Origin: Whalleya microplaca
Lineage: Eukaryota; Ascomycota; Sordariomycetes; Xylariales; Xylariaceae
Assembly: GCA_022497155.1 (NCBI GenBank)
Contig: MU385716.1
Location: forward strand, 310,001 to 374,000
Direction of reading: 5' to 3'
Length of the DNA: 64,000 nucleotides
This document shows, piece after piece, positions 34,211 to 48,800 of the stretch. The number at the start of each line of letters is the position of its first letter. Position 1 is the stretch's first letter. The notes below the pieces were generated by a model. The model had not been told where the DNA came from and ran no database searches. It saw nothing but the letters and a program-made list of their open reading frames with translations. A program made the position numbers and the translations under genes.

Positions 34211-35778
34211 CTAGTAGCAACCTTGAAAATTGGAGAAAAGAGGAACCTGGTTATGAAAGGGAACAGGATGATGCATGGGAGCAGTCTGCGCATACCGATT
34301 TACCACCTCCCAGAAGTAGGGGATAAATTTTGTCGGCGCACAACTTGCTTGTACATGAGCTTGAACTGGGCAAGGCTGGCAAGGCTGGCATGGTAGGCAT
34401 GGATCCGAGACATTTCCTTGGTATTGCGGGACAAATTCCTGTGGAAATAAAACCTTGGGCTCCTCTGGATCATACATCTGAGGCTCTTCCGCTGGAGGGA
34501 GTTCATCGTCTTGGATGACGTAATCATCATCATCAAGGTCATCAATGGTCGATACACTTGAGGCCAGTGATCCTTCGTCGGAAGAACAAGTAGACTCAGC
34601 ATCAGAATCCGATCCTGAAGGTGAAGGGGGTGCGTCGTATCCCATAACCATGGTATCTTCGCAGTTAACGTATTCGAAGGGCCCGGGTGAGACGGGCGGA
34701 GATGGCAATGCCTGGGGAACAGTTGCCACTGGTGGTATTGTGAGGCTAGAACAGGCTAGAATCCTGATCCGAAGCTCTGGTAACGTAATTCTATGGTCTG
34801 GGTTGCGGGTGAAGATACGGCCCAGTATATCGTTTAGCTCGTCTGACAACGGCAATATGGTCCTGAGAAAGTCCTGGCTCCTAGTGAAAGCACGGTATGT
34901 GGAATCCTCAAAGGAGGCCTGCTTCCATGGATTACGGCCGCAAGTCAAGTTCACCAGAATAACACCTAGGCTCCAGACATCATTAGGGGCACAGTAGTAA
35001 AATGGCCTTCGAGATGACGGGTCCAGGCATTCTGCACAGTTGGAAATAAACTAGTTAGTGTAGTCCGACACAAAGGAACCCAGCAGACCCTACCTGGTGA
35101 CATGTAAAAAGTAGAACCACATCCATAGTCTTCGGATCGTTCTGATGAAGTAGCCAGGCCGAAATCTGCCAATTTGACGGTATCTCCCCGGTTTGAGACA
35201 AGAATGTTCTCTGGTTTTAGATCCCGGTGGTAGATACCTAGATTATGGCAATGTTCCACGGCGTCCAGGACTTGAAGAAAAACGCTCTTGGCCAATTCAT
35301 CCTTACCCACATATTGTCCTCGTTCTGTAATATTCAGGAATAGGTCACCTTCCGGGCAATACTCTAGGACGACATATATGCAATCCGGGTCGTCCACAAT
35401 TTTGTGCATGGACACAACATTCGGGTGGGCTGAAGCGAGATAATGTAGGCGGAGTTCTCGATGCTGGAAGGCAATCTGTCGTCGATCCAAGGGGGAACCG
35501 TCGGCGTTGAATTTGCTGAGCGTCTTCACGGCATATTGGATCCCAGTCTTGACATCAACCGCCAGGTAGACCACGCCGTAGGCACCGGTACCAATGATCC
35601 CTATCAACTGAAGGCTTTCACCGAGGAACTTGCCTAATCTGTCCTCCGGCGCGACTGGTGTGTATCGTGTTTGGCAAACCGGTGGTACTGCAAAAGCTTG
35701 TTGTTGGAAGGCGCACTTTGTGTTGTCGTATGATGGCGAAGCCGGAGGAGTGGGATACCCGTACGCCACATTCTGCAT
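34211..35778 (-). CDS. Ran1/Pat1-like serine/threonine protein kinase
   Basis: Two exons on the minus strand, 35778-35094 and 35031-34211; 501 residues. The 62-nt intron splits the P+1 region and restores YMSPECLD. Kinase landmarks: glycine loop GTGAYGVVY near 63-71, catalytic Lys in YAVKTLSK near 84, HRDLKPEN near 185, DFGLA near 205, SPE at 227-229 and DVWSLGVILVNLTCGRNPW. The combination of NLTCGRNPWKQAS with the short N-terminal lead resembles S. pombe Ran1/Pat1 and yeast Vhs1/Sks1, kinases that link nutrient state to meiosis or stress responses. The C-terminal 200 residues are disordered: an acidic stretch (DDLDDDDYVIQDDE) and a PCLPCQPCQPC repeat. Substrates and a developmental role are inferred from the family only. 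Confidence 0.92.
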
Positions 35779-38700
35779 GGTATGCGACGGATCACGATCC
35801 TTCTCTTGGTAGTCCCGGGTCTGGGTCCTGATTAAACGACAAGAAAAGGAATGAGAGGAAACGGCCTTTTTTCACGGAACGAGGTCCTCAACCAAATCCA
35901 AAGCAGCCTGGCAAACAAGAAAAAGTCCACGGGAATTCCTTGGGCTGAATCAATATCTCCTTGGGTCGTGCGAATGACGTCGAATCAACGGGTCAAACGG
36001 GTCGAATGATTGTCGCCGCGAGTAAAAGAGGTGCCGAGGGAGAGGCGTCTAGAGGGAGTGTGAGGAGCTGATGGTGAGGGCGACGCGGGCATCGGTCTCC
36101 AAGGACTGATCTGAGGTTGGTGGTTGGATAGATGTGCGAAGAGTGTATGTGAATGAGATGATGTTGAAGCAAGATGCAGGATGGGAGGTTGATGTAGATA
36201 TTGAGATAACAACCGTTCTACTGTCAGGGGTCTATCTTGCGTGTTTGAGTGGCTCAATCAGAAGGCCCCAGTCGCCTTGGCTCGGCTTGAGAGACTACAG
36301 TCCACAGTGATCAATAGCCAGCTCATACCCATGTCTGACCTATTGGTGCCACTTCCCACGTATGCGCTATTCTTAAATTCGATGCGCTAACCGTAAAGGC
36401 GGCCTGGCGAAGGGTGGATATCGTAGGAGAAAGGGAGGCGACAAGGAATGGAACCAGTGCTTCTACGGGCGCTCCACTGGTGGGCAGGATAACGCAGCCT
36501 GAACAAGGACCGAGATTTTCGTGGCTCGTCGTAATATACGAAGACAAGGATTATCTGACACACGAAAATAAATGGTCCACTTATGGGACGAGGGTGTACC
36601 ACTGCCACCCTAGTAAGTAGGGCCATGTCCAATATTTAATACCACCCCTGGGGATCCTGGTCAAAGAGACCGAGCCGAACAGAAGGGGGGCGTGCGTGTG
36701 ATCTTGTCAATGAGGTATGGTGTGGCTGCTGACGTTCCACTTTCTTTCATCTCGTTGGTGCACCCGCGTTCCCTCACTTGTCGGGCAAATCGTTATGAAT
36801 TGGCGAGTGACTCGCATGCTTTTTGCTTCTTTGCCCTTCAAGGCGTCGGAGCGGTTGACGAGATCCTTGATCAAGCCAACGAGAAACGTTTCTGGCCAAA
36901 TTTCAATAAAGACACGATACGCTGTAAGGCAAACAAGGTATAGGCTTTCGTCTAGAATAGAAACTACTCCGTACAAACCCACCGAACGGTGCTGCCATGT
37001 AGACAGGGTATCTGGGGCAAACTCTAGGTAGTGAGCAGTTTGCGGCTGTTCTTTGCTCCCAAGCCAAGGCGCGCATTGGAAAATTTGAAGGTCAGTCACT
37101 GATCTGCCCTGTATTGTGACTCTAGGGAAACATGCTCTCATACGTAGTGAGATCTGGTCGCGAATGGAATGCATGAAGTCACCTGTCGGTAAGGCGAGGC
37201 TTCTGAGACCAGCTAACTGAACGGGCACCTCCGCAAGCCTTCTGTTGCAAAAGGTGCCTCCGTGCCCTGTTCAATTAATGCAAAATTGATGAACAGTGTT
37301 TGCCGTGCGTGTCTACTATATTGCAAGATCGCTGTCTCCGTTTTGTCGCTCGTCTAACTGAAGATCTGGCCCATCTGGGCTGACGCTAGCTTGTCTCGTC
37401 TGTATCAGATCTCTCTCTGGTGACCTGGGCTTCCTCGGTAGGATGCAGACTGGAGTTGTCGTAGGTCGAAAATGCGGCATGGCAGGAGGTAGTCGACATT
37501 ACTTCGTATGTAAGGTCATAACAAATGGTTGTGCTGGCCGTCTGTGGTTCCTGCACATATGCCAGGCTACCTGTTTGTTGTCTAACACGGTACTAGGTAC
37601 AGGTACATACAGATAATACATTGAACCAGTTGTCGTGCATTCCGGTACCGTACACACGTATGAAGTACATACCTACACCGCAGGAATTCTTGGGGGTGCC
37701 TAGATGCTAAGCACGCGTTCCATGGGTGAAGAGCTTGTTATTGATGCACTGATGTTTCTCACTAATGGGCTGAGATATGTAACTAACTACAGTTATGTGC
37801 CACGACACGAGTCGTAGTGGACTGCTGGTGTGCTGTGTTTCTGGATTTACCGCCACGGATTTCAAGAAACTGGCGTGGCTGTAATGCATAGAGTGTGTAA
37901 TAACCATGCTGGCATCCCAGCGGCAAAAAAGAGGCGGGTGGTGAGTGATTAACACATCCTTTGGGTCCGCTTGTACCCGTCCGGGCTGCATCACACAACA
38001 GTCTCTGCTCCTTGAGCATTTCTCTGAGGCGTCACCGTAACACGAGCCTAGCTAGTTTAGCGATACAGTAATGAAATGTTTGATGAGTCGCTAACACCTA
38101 ATTCAAGGAGGTTCATCGGAACGACGATTGGCCGAACGACGATCAGAGCAACTAGACGGTCAGCCAGTGGACGGCAATGGCAAAAATGATGCTAGCAGCG
38201 GGTATGTAGCACTGTAGAGTCAAGATGTAGAACGCATTGGCAGCATTTTACAGTGGTAGCAAGTCCTGTTCTGGTTCCATCCCGACGTTGGAGCCCTGTC
38301 GCTCCACGGCCCGGTCTGATTCGCTGAGGACTGGTGAGGGTTGAATCTTCAGCTTCGAGGCTGCAGGCCGGTAGCAGACAGAGTGGCTCCTATTGGCCCC
38401 AAGATGAAAGTGAGGGATTATCTCCGAACGGGGGTGGGTGGCATTAAACAATTTCTTGATGTGTCAATCGGCCATGTTGCATGCAGCAGCCTCGTAATAC
38501 GGTAAAGGATCGAGGATTCATTGGATGGGATAGGCCTGTGTCTTGTCTTGCCGAGAAGTGAGGCTGCCTGGCGGGGGATCCTTGAACCAACCCCATGGAT
38601 GTCTGAAATGAAATGCGCAACCCTGCCAAAGAAAGAGAAGGACGGGAAATAAATAAATAAAAAAGAGGCAAAAACAGGCGCGTCCAATTGGCTGTAATTG

Positions 38701-41700
38701 CATTAACTACAACTCTGTAGGTAATTTGGCCTGTTCATGATATGTAGGGAGTATAGTGGTAGTAGTAACAGAGGTAGTAACAGTAACTGATGTGATTCGG
38801 CAGATTGAGTGAGCCACCTACTAGGTAGGCTGCTAGGTACACAACACCGTCCCGTTGTTCTTTCTTTTTTATCGAAACCTACTATGTAGTACAATCGGAA
38901 TATTTTTAGACCGCCTCACCTAGATTCGAGCACGGATCTGTTTCGGTTCACCTTAAATCCGTCGCTTAGAGTCAATTACCCCATCAGGTTAGACGTATTC
39001 TGGGGTAGAGATGAGAGATCTATCGATGAACGGATTGGGTACTACCTTATGTGTGAGACACCATTCCTAAACAGCATGCAAAGCCCGTACGACGTACCAA
39101 CAGGAGCCTTTCTTACATACAGAGCAGAGTTATATACGATCAAGCATAATCTTACTTTAATTTTACTCCGCCTGAGACGCTTACCACCCATCGCAAACGG
39201 GATTGTGGATAGATCGGACGAGCTGACGAGGTGAGAATGTGGGATGAAGACCAGACAGACAGCCAGATCGATTGCTCATTGAAACTCACCGCCATGTCGT
39301 CGACGGCCACGGTTCACGCGTGCTGGCATGAGAGACATGAGAGACACATGGCTGATCACTGTCGACGCTGGGCCAATCTGATGCCACTTTCCCAATTTAG
39401 CCTGTTCACACCGTAACAAACAAAACATTGCATAAGAACATTGGCTTGCCTAGAGTGGCATATTCCTGCCGTAGATCCAAATGTCCAAGAAAGGCGTTGA
39501 TGATGTCTCGATGTCTCTAAACTGAACTGGTTTACATCTTGCGAACCAACAGAGTGGAACATCCTCACACCCTCACACCCTTACGAACGAGTATTCGTAT
39601 TGGGGTGGGTGGTAGTGAAGTCGAGTCAATGCCTCACTGTCCGGGTATTATTGCCTGATGACATTCGACAAAACGTCCGAGACAGAAATCATGGCGATGG
39701 CCTTCTGTTTCCCACGAGGACTCAGTTCCGCCACCTGCAAGCGCAGTGATCTGTGCGCAACTGGTTAGTGCGATCCCGAGACGCGGCATTGGAATCACTA
39801 CGCTGCAACCATTGGCCTGAAGATCTTCCCTTACAACTGACTATGATCTAGTCGTGCTAGTTGTGTCTGCTCTCAGACGTTTCTAAAACCGCTTGGACCA
39901 TTACGCTCTTGATACCCATGAGCCCTGGTTACCTGGGGCTTGACCCATGGGACGTCTCCCTTGCCTTGACAGCCCTTTAGCGACCTGATGCCCCGAGCTT
40001 CTAGGACCCTTATTAACCTCAAACACAAAGGCTGGGGAAATCGTATCAACAACGGGTATCGGGAGATTCCCGATAATGCGGCCGCTCTTCCAGTGAAATG
40101 GCCTGCTAGACGTCTCAGTCCATTCAGGCTCTGCGATTACACACTTCAACAGAGAGAGAAGGCTGTGCTATTGCGGTTTCATGTCGATGTGACTTGCAGT
40201 GTTGTATGACGAAACATTACCCATAACCACGCATGGCTATGAGTGGCCGAAACCTTGACGATCGTCCATGGAATCTTCGACCTTCTATTGCCGTGTGCCT
40301 CGTGACCCGGCAAACACTGCTCCAGGAAGATCGCCGGTCGCCGAGAGAAGATCTCAATCAAGTGGGCCGGCGCAATGCCCACGATTGGACGCTTTGACCG
40401 ATATTCGCATGAGCCTGTCTTACCAAGACTGTATTGTCAAGACTGCAAACCGCAAGACCGGATGTCTTGAGCACATTCTCAGTTTAGTTGTCAAGTTGTT
40501 TCATGGGCTTGATACATGAAAAAGCAACGACTACAAGATACGCTATGTTTATTGCACCATGTGGCTGGTGTCTTAAGATATAAATAAATACGTTTGAGAA
40601 ACACGTATGTGGCTGAACTCATCTACATCATGGGGCCCTCGTTGGAACCGCAGCACTGGTGGTCAGTGACCCGTGGTTTGACGTTTAAATAAATGTTAAA
40701 AAAACATCAAGATATCGTTACAACGAGTTTGCCCCTCATGTTCGCGGAGGATATTCGCCGTAATATTCAGACTGTTATTTTCCTGCCCCCAAATGATATA
40801 CCCTCGCAGTATCCACGCTGATCACCGAATCTTCCACACATTCAGCTTCCTCCTTGGGTTTAGCACGCTACGTAACAGCTGTTGGAAGCAAGCCGGTCCG
40901 TTTATGTTTCCTCGAAATTTCCCCCAGGACGGAATTACAGTAGGACTCGCCAAGTAGTTAGCACCGCCGGGAATGATGCCGCATTGGCTCCCGAATCTAC
41001 TTGACCACCAATGGCAACCTAGGCTGATCAGTATCACAAATTGAGCACTTTACCATAGTAGAGGAGTCCAGATCGCCCCCACCCCACCGACCTATGCACT
41101 TGAGATATGATGTCAAGGTTAGATCGTTTCATAGCCCGCCTCCAGTGGGTACGGCTGGGCAGCTGGGTAAGGCGCGGGCGACGGCAAGGCGCCTGTCGTC
41201 CATCGGGACAGGTCAAATCTACACTTTGTCGTCCGCTATGCGGAAGCGACTTGAGTAAATCAGAAACATACTGGCTACTACCGTGCCATAACGCAAAGAG
41301 ACTGATGGATACACAAGTGAGTGGTATGACGTGGGGTCTACGGGGATACCTAAGCATGTACGACCGAGGCGGCCCAAAAGCATCAGATAACAATCGCACT
41401 ACGACATCACGATACGTCAGGATCGCTGACTCTAGCCATTAGCCGGCAACGATGTATTGCGTGCAATGTCCGCATGTTGCGAGCAGATAGAAGTGAGAAA
41501 CGATTCAGGGCTGCATCGTTCGCCTTACCAGGCTTGTCCTCGACGCTCGGAACCTGCCTGGCGATTATGATATTGTGATGATGAAGTGTTGATCTGACGA
41601 TGGAGTTCCGCAGAGTAGTCGGTGTTCAAACGTGGGCAAATACGGATTCACATGAAGTGAGTAGATCCCGCCTCTCCCGCAGAGAAAGGTTTCGCCGGTG

Positions 41701-44700
41701 CTGTGGTGAACTACTCGCGACCTGCTAACAAGTTGATGACGGCCCTACGTAATGATGTCGATCCGTGTGCTAATAGCTCTGCTCCTGGATGATTGGCGCG
41801 TCGGGTCTATCAATTATTGCCAATCTTCAGTTTCGCCCTTTGGCTCCCGAAAGATCCCCAATAATCAGCGGTTCCACAAACCGCACTTACATCACAGCTC
41901 GTTTCATTCGTTCATTTCTAGTAGAGGGCTTTTTACATGTCGACGAGACACATGTTGGTGGTTGGAGAAGCAATCGCCCTACCTACTCTAGCGCCTAGTT
42001 CCCTTCTTGGCCATGTGTTACGCTACTCATCCCTAGATCACTACGACCTCCAGCCTCCCAGGACACCGGAACACACTCCAGCACATACATTGATGGCGTA
42101 CAAGTTGGCCCGCCCGGCGCTAGATCTGACATGTCGCCTCATTCGGTTACTCACATGGCATTTCGGGTGGCTGTTCTCGATCAGGGAGCTACGCTAGTGG
42201 CGGTTGGCGCGGGTAGTCGCTGGACGTCTATCCTGGGGTGTACGCTCTAGTTCTCTACAGCCTGGTCAGCCAGCCAGCCAACCAGCTACACGACACGCAG
42301 ACGACATTCAGCTCGCAGCCTAGTGACGTCTATTATGTTGTTGATTACTTGTCTGCCTTCCGTGCTTCTCTACGGGTGAAATGCATGTGCGTTCTGCGTT
42401 CATCATCATCACGCATGCTACTGTGTGCCAGTGTACTGCACGTAACCAATCTACATGTGGTCTTGCGCACGACGTTATCGTCACATATACTAGCGCGTTG
42501 GGCACATGTCATCTCTTCGAATACCTAGGGAGTTGAACGCCTTCTGGGAAGTTCGAGTGGCGATGTGTGTTATACATTTTGATCGGTAATCAATCTGTGC
42601 GCAGTATAGCCACCACGTACGTGTCTGTCTTTCGCTGGGAAGAGATCGATCAAGTCGTAGTGTTGTTGCACACAGACAGGGGAACAACACAACCGCCAGC
42701 ATCTTCCGGCGACACACCCGCGTCTTACAGATCGGGCGACAGCATGGCGCCTCCTTTCGTCTAGGCCCTCTAGCCTCGCCCCTCATGCGTAGGGAATTTC
42801 CACATCTGCGGTGTCACGACTATGCGTGCAGACTGCCGAAGATAGGTCGTGCTTGTCAATTCCCTTTATTTTTGTCTAGAAGGCATCGTTTGAGTCTTGT
42901 CCCTTCAGCCTCGCCGAGTCGCATATGCTGGATTAAAAGGTGAGGACCAATTAAGGACGAACTCATATTCCCCAGCCCCTTTCTTGGCGGCGGAGGATTC
43001 ATGATATATCATGTATAACAAACGAGAATGATGATAAAGCACAGTGGTTGATTGGTTAGTTCGTTGGCATTTGCATTCCTCACTGCCTGCCGGGAAGCCG
43101 TATCCAGAAGTCAGGAATTGCCTGTGGCCCAACAACCTCGCACAGACATCCTCCGGATTCAGCTGTTCTCAGGTGCATAACTCCAGCCCACCGGCAAGAC
43201 AGATCCAATGGCGTGTACCATATCATATCGTTATGTTGAATCTTGCATAGAGCCGTGTATCTGACCCATTCTTAAAAATAGCAGATTCTAACGAACCACC
43301 ACTTCTAGAAGCACACCCAGAACCTTGGTATGTGAATATGATGTTTTCGGGGGTCCCGAGTAGCCTCATCCTTCTTCTAACAACATGTCGCAAGCATGTA
43401 TGGGGCGAGGGCGTCTAGTTGCTCCCACATCAGTCCCACAGTCGGGCATTTACTTGCATACATTACACACAGACATCATCCAAACGGTCCGGCCGAATGG
43501 GCCCGGGTCTACTGCAGAAATTGCGTACATACACACATTCACCATCGAATTGCAAAGGAGAGATATGTGGGAGACAGCCAGATCGGTAGGCATAGAGGCA
43601 GGTAGTACACAAACAGGTAGATCTATAAACAACTATGGGAACCATTCGAACCATTGACCACGTTCACCTATCTACCTGCATACTGCGACGGAGTAATTGA
43701 ATCCATGTAGGACTCGGATTTATCTACGTTTTAAGGATATGCGGTCGTTTTTCTTCTTCGAAGATGAAAGATTATCTGTACACCTTGATCGATCCTATTG
43801 ATCTGATATCATCCTCAATGTGGAAGTTGGGGTCGTGAGCCCCCTTTCCCCCCTTGTCACTAGATGACTAAAGACTGGAATGTTATCTGGACGTTGGCGG
43901 GAAGTAGCATAGAGTAAACATGGCTGTGCACGTAGGCTTGACCTAACAAAGAAGTTCATATCCATTTACTTTTATTTAGAAGAGTAATTATCCCGATGAG
44001 CTTATTTAGGGTAAGCTGACCTGCTGCCTCATCTAGATATTACAAGATCGTATTCGTTGATTGGGCAAGAGTATAAAGCTAACCCATTGACCGAGATCAA
44101 TAATGTGCCTAGAATGAAATTTGATCGAGCTGGAGCAAAGTCCACGCCTTGAAAATAAGATGTACGTAAGAGAGAATAGTGTACGCAGAAACGGACAACG
44201 CCGGCAGTGAAACAATATTACTGGTCCCTAATCCGCAGTCCGCTCACAGGTGAAAATGAAACAAGCTGCTGGAGAGCACATAGTCAACCAAGTCGAAGGA
44301 TTGAATTCTCGGGGTCCACTAACAGACAGCGGCTCCAGGTAAGACGGAAGAGGTTTAACTAAGGATCATCTGTGGGCTAATCAACTGGCGTTATTTAAGC
44401 TACAGATACACAAAACACAAGGTGAGATCGTTGATGAATAGAGTTGAACCGCAAACTGAGTTATGTTGAACACGGAATTACACAAGACGATGCATGCGAA
44501 GTCACCATTGAAATCCAATGTAAATCCCCCTGTAGGAGAAAAGTAATAAGTCATCGTACATATTGAGAGATTCTGTATGTATGATATGCATCTGATGACG
44601 TCGAGCACAAAATTTCGCAAATAGGGAGCTCTCCTCGCACAAGCATGTCATGAACCGAAGGGCTGTGACCCGCGACGAGGCAGCGGCTGTAAACTTGCTC

Positions 44701-45821
44701 AGAAAAAGGGATGGACGATCATCCGGCTGACTTGACGGCCGAAACTCGCTATAGCACACTCGCAGTATCTGTGCTGGACGGGATTTGAGGCCGCCTGCGC
44801 AAGCTGAAGGAAGAGAAACCTAGCTACGCTGACTTAACTGACTAGTAAGAGTATCACTGTCACTATCAGAATGAACAAGAGAATCGGCGCCTATCCATCC
44901 ACCCATAAAGTTACTCGGCACGGACGAGATGCCTCATTCATTCATTGACCTCGCCGGGACCACACCATCCAGACCAAAGATCACCAACTAGCTTTTGCAT
45001 ATGTACGATGTATGACATTTTGCATGGGTTAGGCAAGCAAGCCCACAGACAAGCGAGAAGGATTCCCTAATCACGTTATGCATTCAGGTTCCACCGCGAG
45101 ACGAGGGAGTGACTCCGCCGGTCTAACTCTAACCTCCAGGCAGTACTGCGGTTCAAAAATCCCTCCTATTTGACTTGCCAATAGTCACCATTTAGGTGGC
45201 TAGAATATCCTGCAACGAATGACACCTCGCCGATAATGTGCGTCCGCGGAGCATGAGATATCCGAACTCGACGGGATTTCCCTTGGTAGGATATGCAAGG
45301 CGGCCATTAGCATTGAAGCCCTCCATCGGCATCGAAGCGCCTCAGGAGAATGAGCAGCGGACGACCTTGTGTTGGACTAGCCTCCATGGAGGCGGCGGCG
45401 AGGTGTTCAGAATTGGATATCTAATTTCGTAGTTTGTGTACCGTTTCCTGACCACTGCTTTACTTGATCTATGCAGCTTCGGATTTAACGAGGCCTATCA
45501 AGGCACCTTCTCACACAGCACAGACACCGTGATCTAAATAAAAGAAGTCCGTTGGAGGCGGGCGCCTAATAATTGATTTCCTACGTACTCTGTATTGCTG
45601 ACGACTTGCTCCTAAACCCAGATTGTATCGCCATCTATCGCCATCTATCACCTCGACTACCACCGTAATAGTCCAACGTCACTTTGGAAATAGTCCAAAG
45701 GTCTGCCCCATCAGCCAATACCCGCCATCTATTCAGCATGCAGGGGGAACTGCTGGGTAAGCCAGCTGCATACTCGGACCACCCCACCTCCCTGTAGTCC
45801 TCTGGGGATACCCCCGTGATC
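35779..45821. other. Ten-kilobase gene-poor region
   Basis: Runs from the Ran1-like kinase start to the prp4 stop. The longest frame (36707-37228 minus, 173 codons) has a protein-like composition but no motif, and about one such frame is expected by chance in a window this size. Scattered microsatellites occur, for example a GCCA/ACCA run near 42.27 kb and TAAA units near 38.65 kb. No tRNA, transposon ends or RIP-like AT block were recognised. Part of this is presumably the kinase 5' leader and regulatory DNA. Confidence 0.45.
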
Positions 45822-48800
45822 CTATCTCGAGGGCATAGTAACCTTGGTCGTGAAGAAAGGGTGCTTCAAAGCTTCCGATGGAGTGATCCTCTTATCTGGG
45901 TTAAGGGCCAGACAGCGTTCTAGAAGGTCGATGAAGTGGTTCAGATCCCTAGACTCCACGTCATTCATCCCTCCAGATGCGGCCAGTAGGCGGGTACGGA
46001 GGTCACGGGTCGGCTTGATCACAGCCAGAGTTCGAACTGTTGTCTGCACATCTGTTAGCCTGCATGCTCTCAAACAATCTAGCTTAAAGACTTGGCAGCT
46101 CATCAAAGATGGTGGAAGGGAGTGACATATTGCGGGGTTCAAGGGAATGTGAATCAAAACATCGATGATGGTTGGACAGGAGAGCACTTTGCCAACGCCG
46201 ATATCCGTAGTAGCAGCCAGATCGTCAGCGCGCCGCATGCATCCTACATTTGAGACGAGCGATTATGCGAGACGTTCATAGGATTCCGCATAGACAGGGT
46301 TACCTTATTGACCCAACTTTGAGCGGTCCCAAGAATGGCAGGGAGTCATTAGATGACGACGGGGATCTCCACGCGCCTGGCACCAAGTCTGCATGCATTG
46401 ATTGTGACCTGCAGCTCCCAGCCGCGGCCTAGCGCTTACAGCCGCCTGCTGTATAAAAATAGAAATCACAGGGAACGAATGATATGCAGGCAAGGTATTG
46501 TAAGGGAACCGGGCTAATGAATTAGGAAACATCACCAACTTACCTTACCAAGCGCCTTGTCTCTCTCTAGGCTGACAAAGTTGCCGAAGTCATCGAAATG
46601 CATATGTGATAGCTGACCGCGTTTGTAGAGTTTGGTACTAAGCTTGCCGCGGATCTCCATGATCGCCTTGAGCATCTGGTTGTTGCTATCACCCGTAAAT
46701 AGAATTTTACCGGTGTAAAGCTCATACAAGGTGCAGCCAATGGACCACATGTCGACGGCGTAGTCATATGGCATCCCTAGAATAATCTCGGGGGCTCGAT
46801 AAAATCGACTGACTAGGTAAGGGGTGATCTCGTTGTGTGCAGTCGCGGCATCTGATCTATCAATAGCAGTACCCAAGTCACAGATCTTGAGAACACTGCG
46901 GTTTTCGCTGACCTGCAAATCATTAGTGACGCTTCAGTTTGTCGGCGGAGAATGAGTTTGCTTACCAAAATGTTGTCCGGCTTCAGATCAGCATGAACGA
47001 TGCTGCATTTGCGAAGATGAGCTAATGCCACGAATATTTGATGCGCATAGGCTCGTGTCGCACCGAGATTGATACCGATGTTGTTCCCAAACTTTCTCAA
47101 GACTTCGCGAAGGTTCAAGCTGAGGTTCTCAAACGCAAGACAAAGATGGCCCTTGTGTTCAAAATGGCGCTCAAACTTGACAATATGCTTACGGTTCTCA
47201 GGGTCAGCATCGTTTAGCTTTTGCAAGATGGCGATCTCAGTGAAGCCTCCCTTTCTTAGAGCATCATTGTTTCGCATCATCTTGATGGCGACTAGCTTCT
47301 TGCTCGTGATATCGATAGCTCGAGCAACACCGGAGAACATGCCTTTACCTAAAGTTGATTGAACTTGATAACGGCCGTTCATGATCTCGCCAATGCGGAT
47401 TTTATAGTATCCGTCCTTGTCATCACCTTCGAGAATACCGCCGGCAGTAGGCTGAGCAAGAGCAGCAGGCACTTTGCGATCATCTGCCGTAGTATCTAAA
47501 TGAGTAGGTTTAGGGGCCGCAAATTTATCTTCGTCAAAGTTTTCGGCGAACATGTCAAGATCATCATCATCGTCATCGGCCTTTGGCTTTTCAGACTCCG
47601 ACGGCTCTTGTATCGGGGGAAGCTCAGCTTTCTGGTCAGAAGGGAGTACTTCGCCATGAGGGCCAACATGCCCATTTCGACGCTCATCTCGGAGCTCATC
47701 CTCCCTCATATCAGCTGTTGGGTCATAATCTGCCGCCGAAGGACCATCATCTTCAACGATTCTTAATTTTCCATGAATATTGATGAGATCTTGGTCGTTA
47801 GATATGTTAATGACAGCAGGAGACATTCCCTCTTGCAGGCCACGGGCTGGAGAGCGCGGTGACGAAATAGCTATTGACATTAGCATTTGAGTAATTACAC
47901 CGCCGATATTAGGGATGAACTTACCGGATCGGGGCGTATGCCCTTCGGTGGCGATAGGCGTACTTGCTCGTGTTTGAGCAGGAGAGGGTCCGTTGGGTTT
48001 CTCGGAAGCTTGAAGGGCTTGGACGAGCATGGGCGTAGCACCACGCGACTTAGCGAGAAGCTCCTCACGACGTCGTCGTCGGCGCTCAAGCTCGGCATCG
48101 ATATCAACGGGTTTCTCTTCTTCGTAGACCTTCTCTGACTCAGCGGTCTGAACTGATGAGGTTACTTTATCCGAATGTCCTTGAGTAGGTTTAGCGCCAT
48201 CTCTGCTAGTACCTGTAGTTTCTACTGAAACCTGCTGTTTAGAAAACCCTGCAGAATCGTGAGAATGTCGTGGCGTGCCTTGATGACCTGATCTGCCATT
48301 TTCTGCTCCGTCTCTGTCTATAGATCGTTGATATCGGTCGCCATCCCGACGTGAATGAGAGTCCCGGTCTCGGCCGCCTCGTGGGGGCCGGTAGGGAGAA
48401 CGAGTGCGATTCCTTGGCCGTTTTTCAGGATAGTGATCTCGATCTCGATCACGCTCAAGACTTCGATCTTTTAATTTGTTGCGAACAGCGACGTTTCGAT
48501 CCCTATCATCGTAGTGTAGACCGGACGCTGATGAACGCGAGGGAGGGCGGTCTTCGTCATCGTAAGACAAACGCCCGCGGCGATGGTTGTCGCGAGAGTC
48601 TTCGTAATGAACACGAAATCGACGTGGATCAGGATCTGGACGGCTGTTCCGATAGGTATCACGGTCGTCACGGGGCCGCTTATGCCCGCGGGGAGGCGAG
48701 CGACTTCGTCGGGACGATACAGGGGCGTACCTCGAGCCGTTCACATACTCGGGTGATCTGGATCTCGAATATCTAGCTCGAGTTCTGTCCACACGGTCAA

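Noticed and set aside
36707..37228. 173-codon open frame, minus strand
   Set aside because: Composition is acceptable, but there is no motif, no splice neighbours and no clear promoter. About one frame this long is expected by chance in 64 kb.
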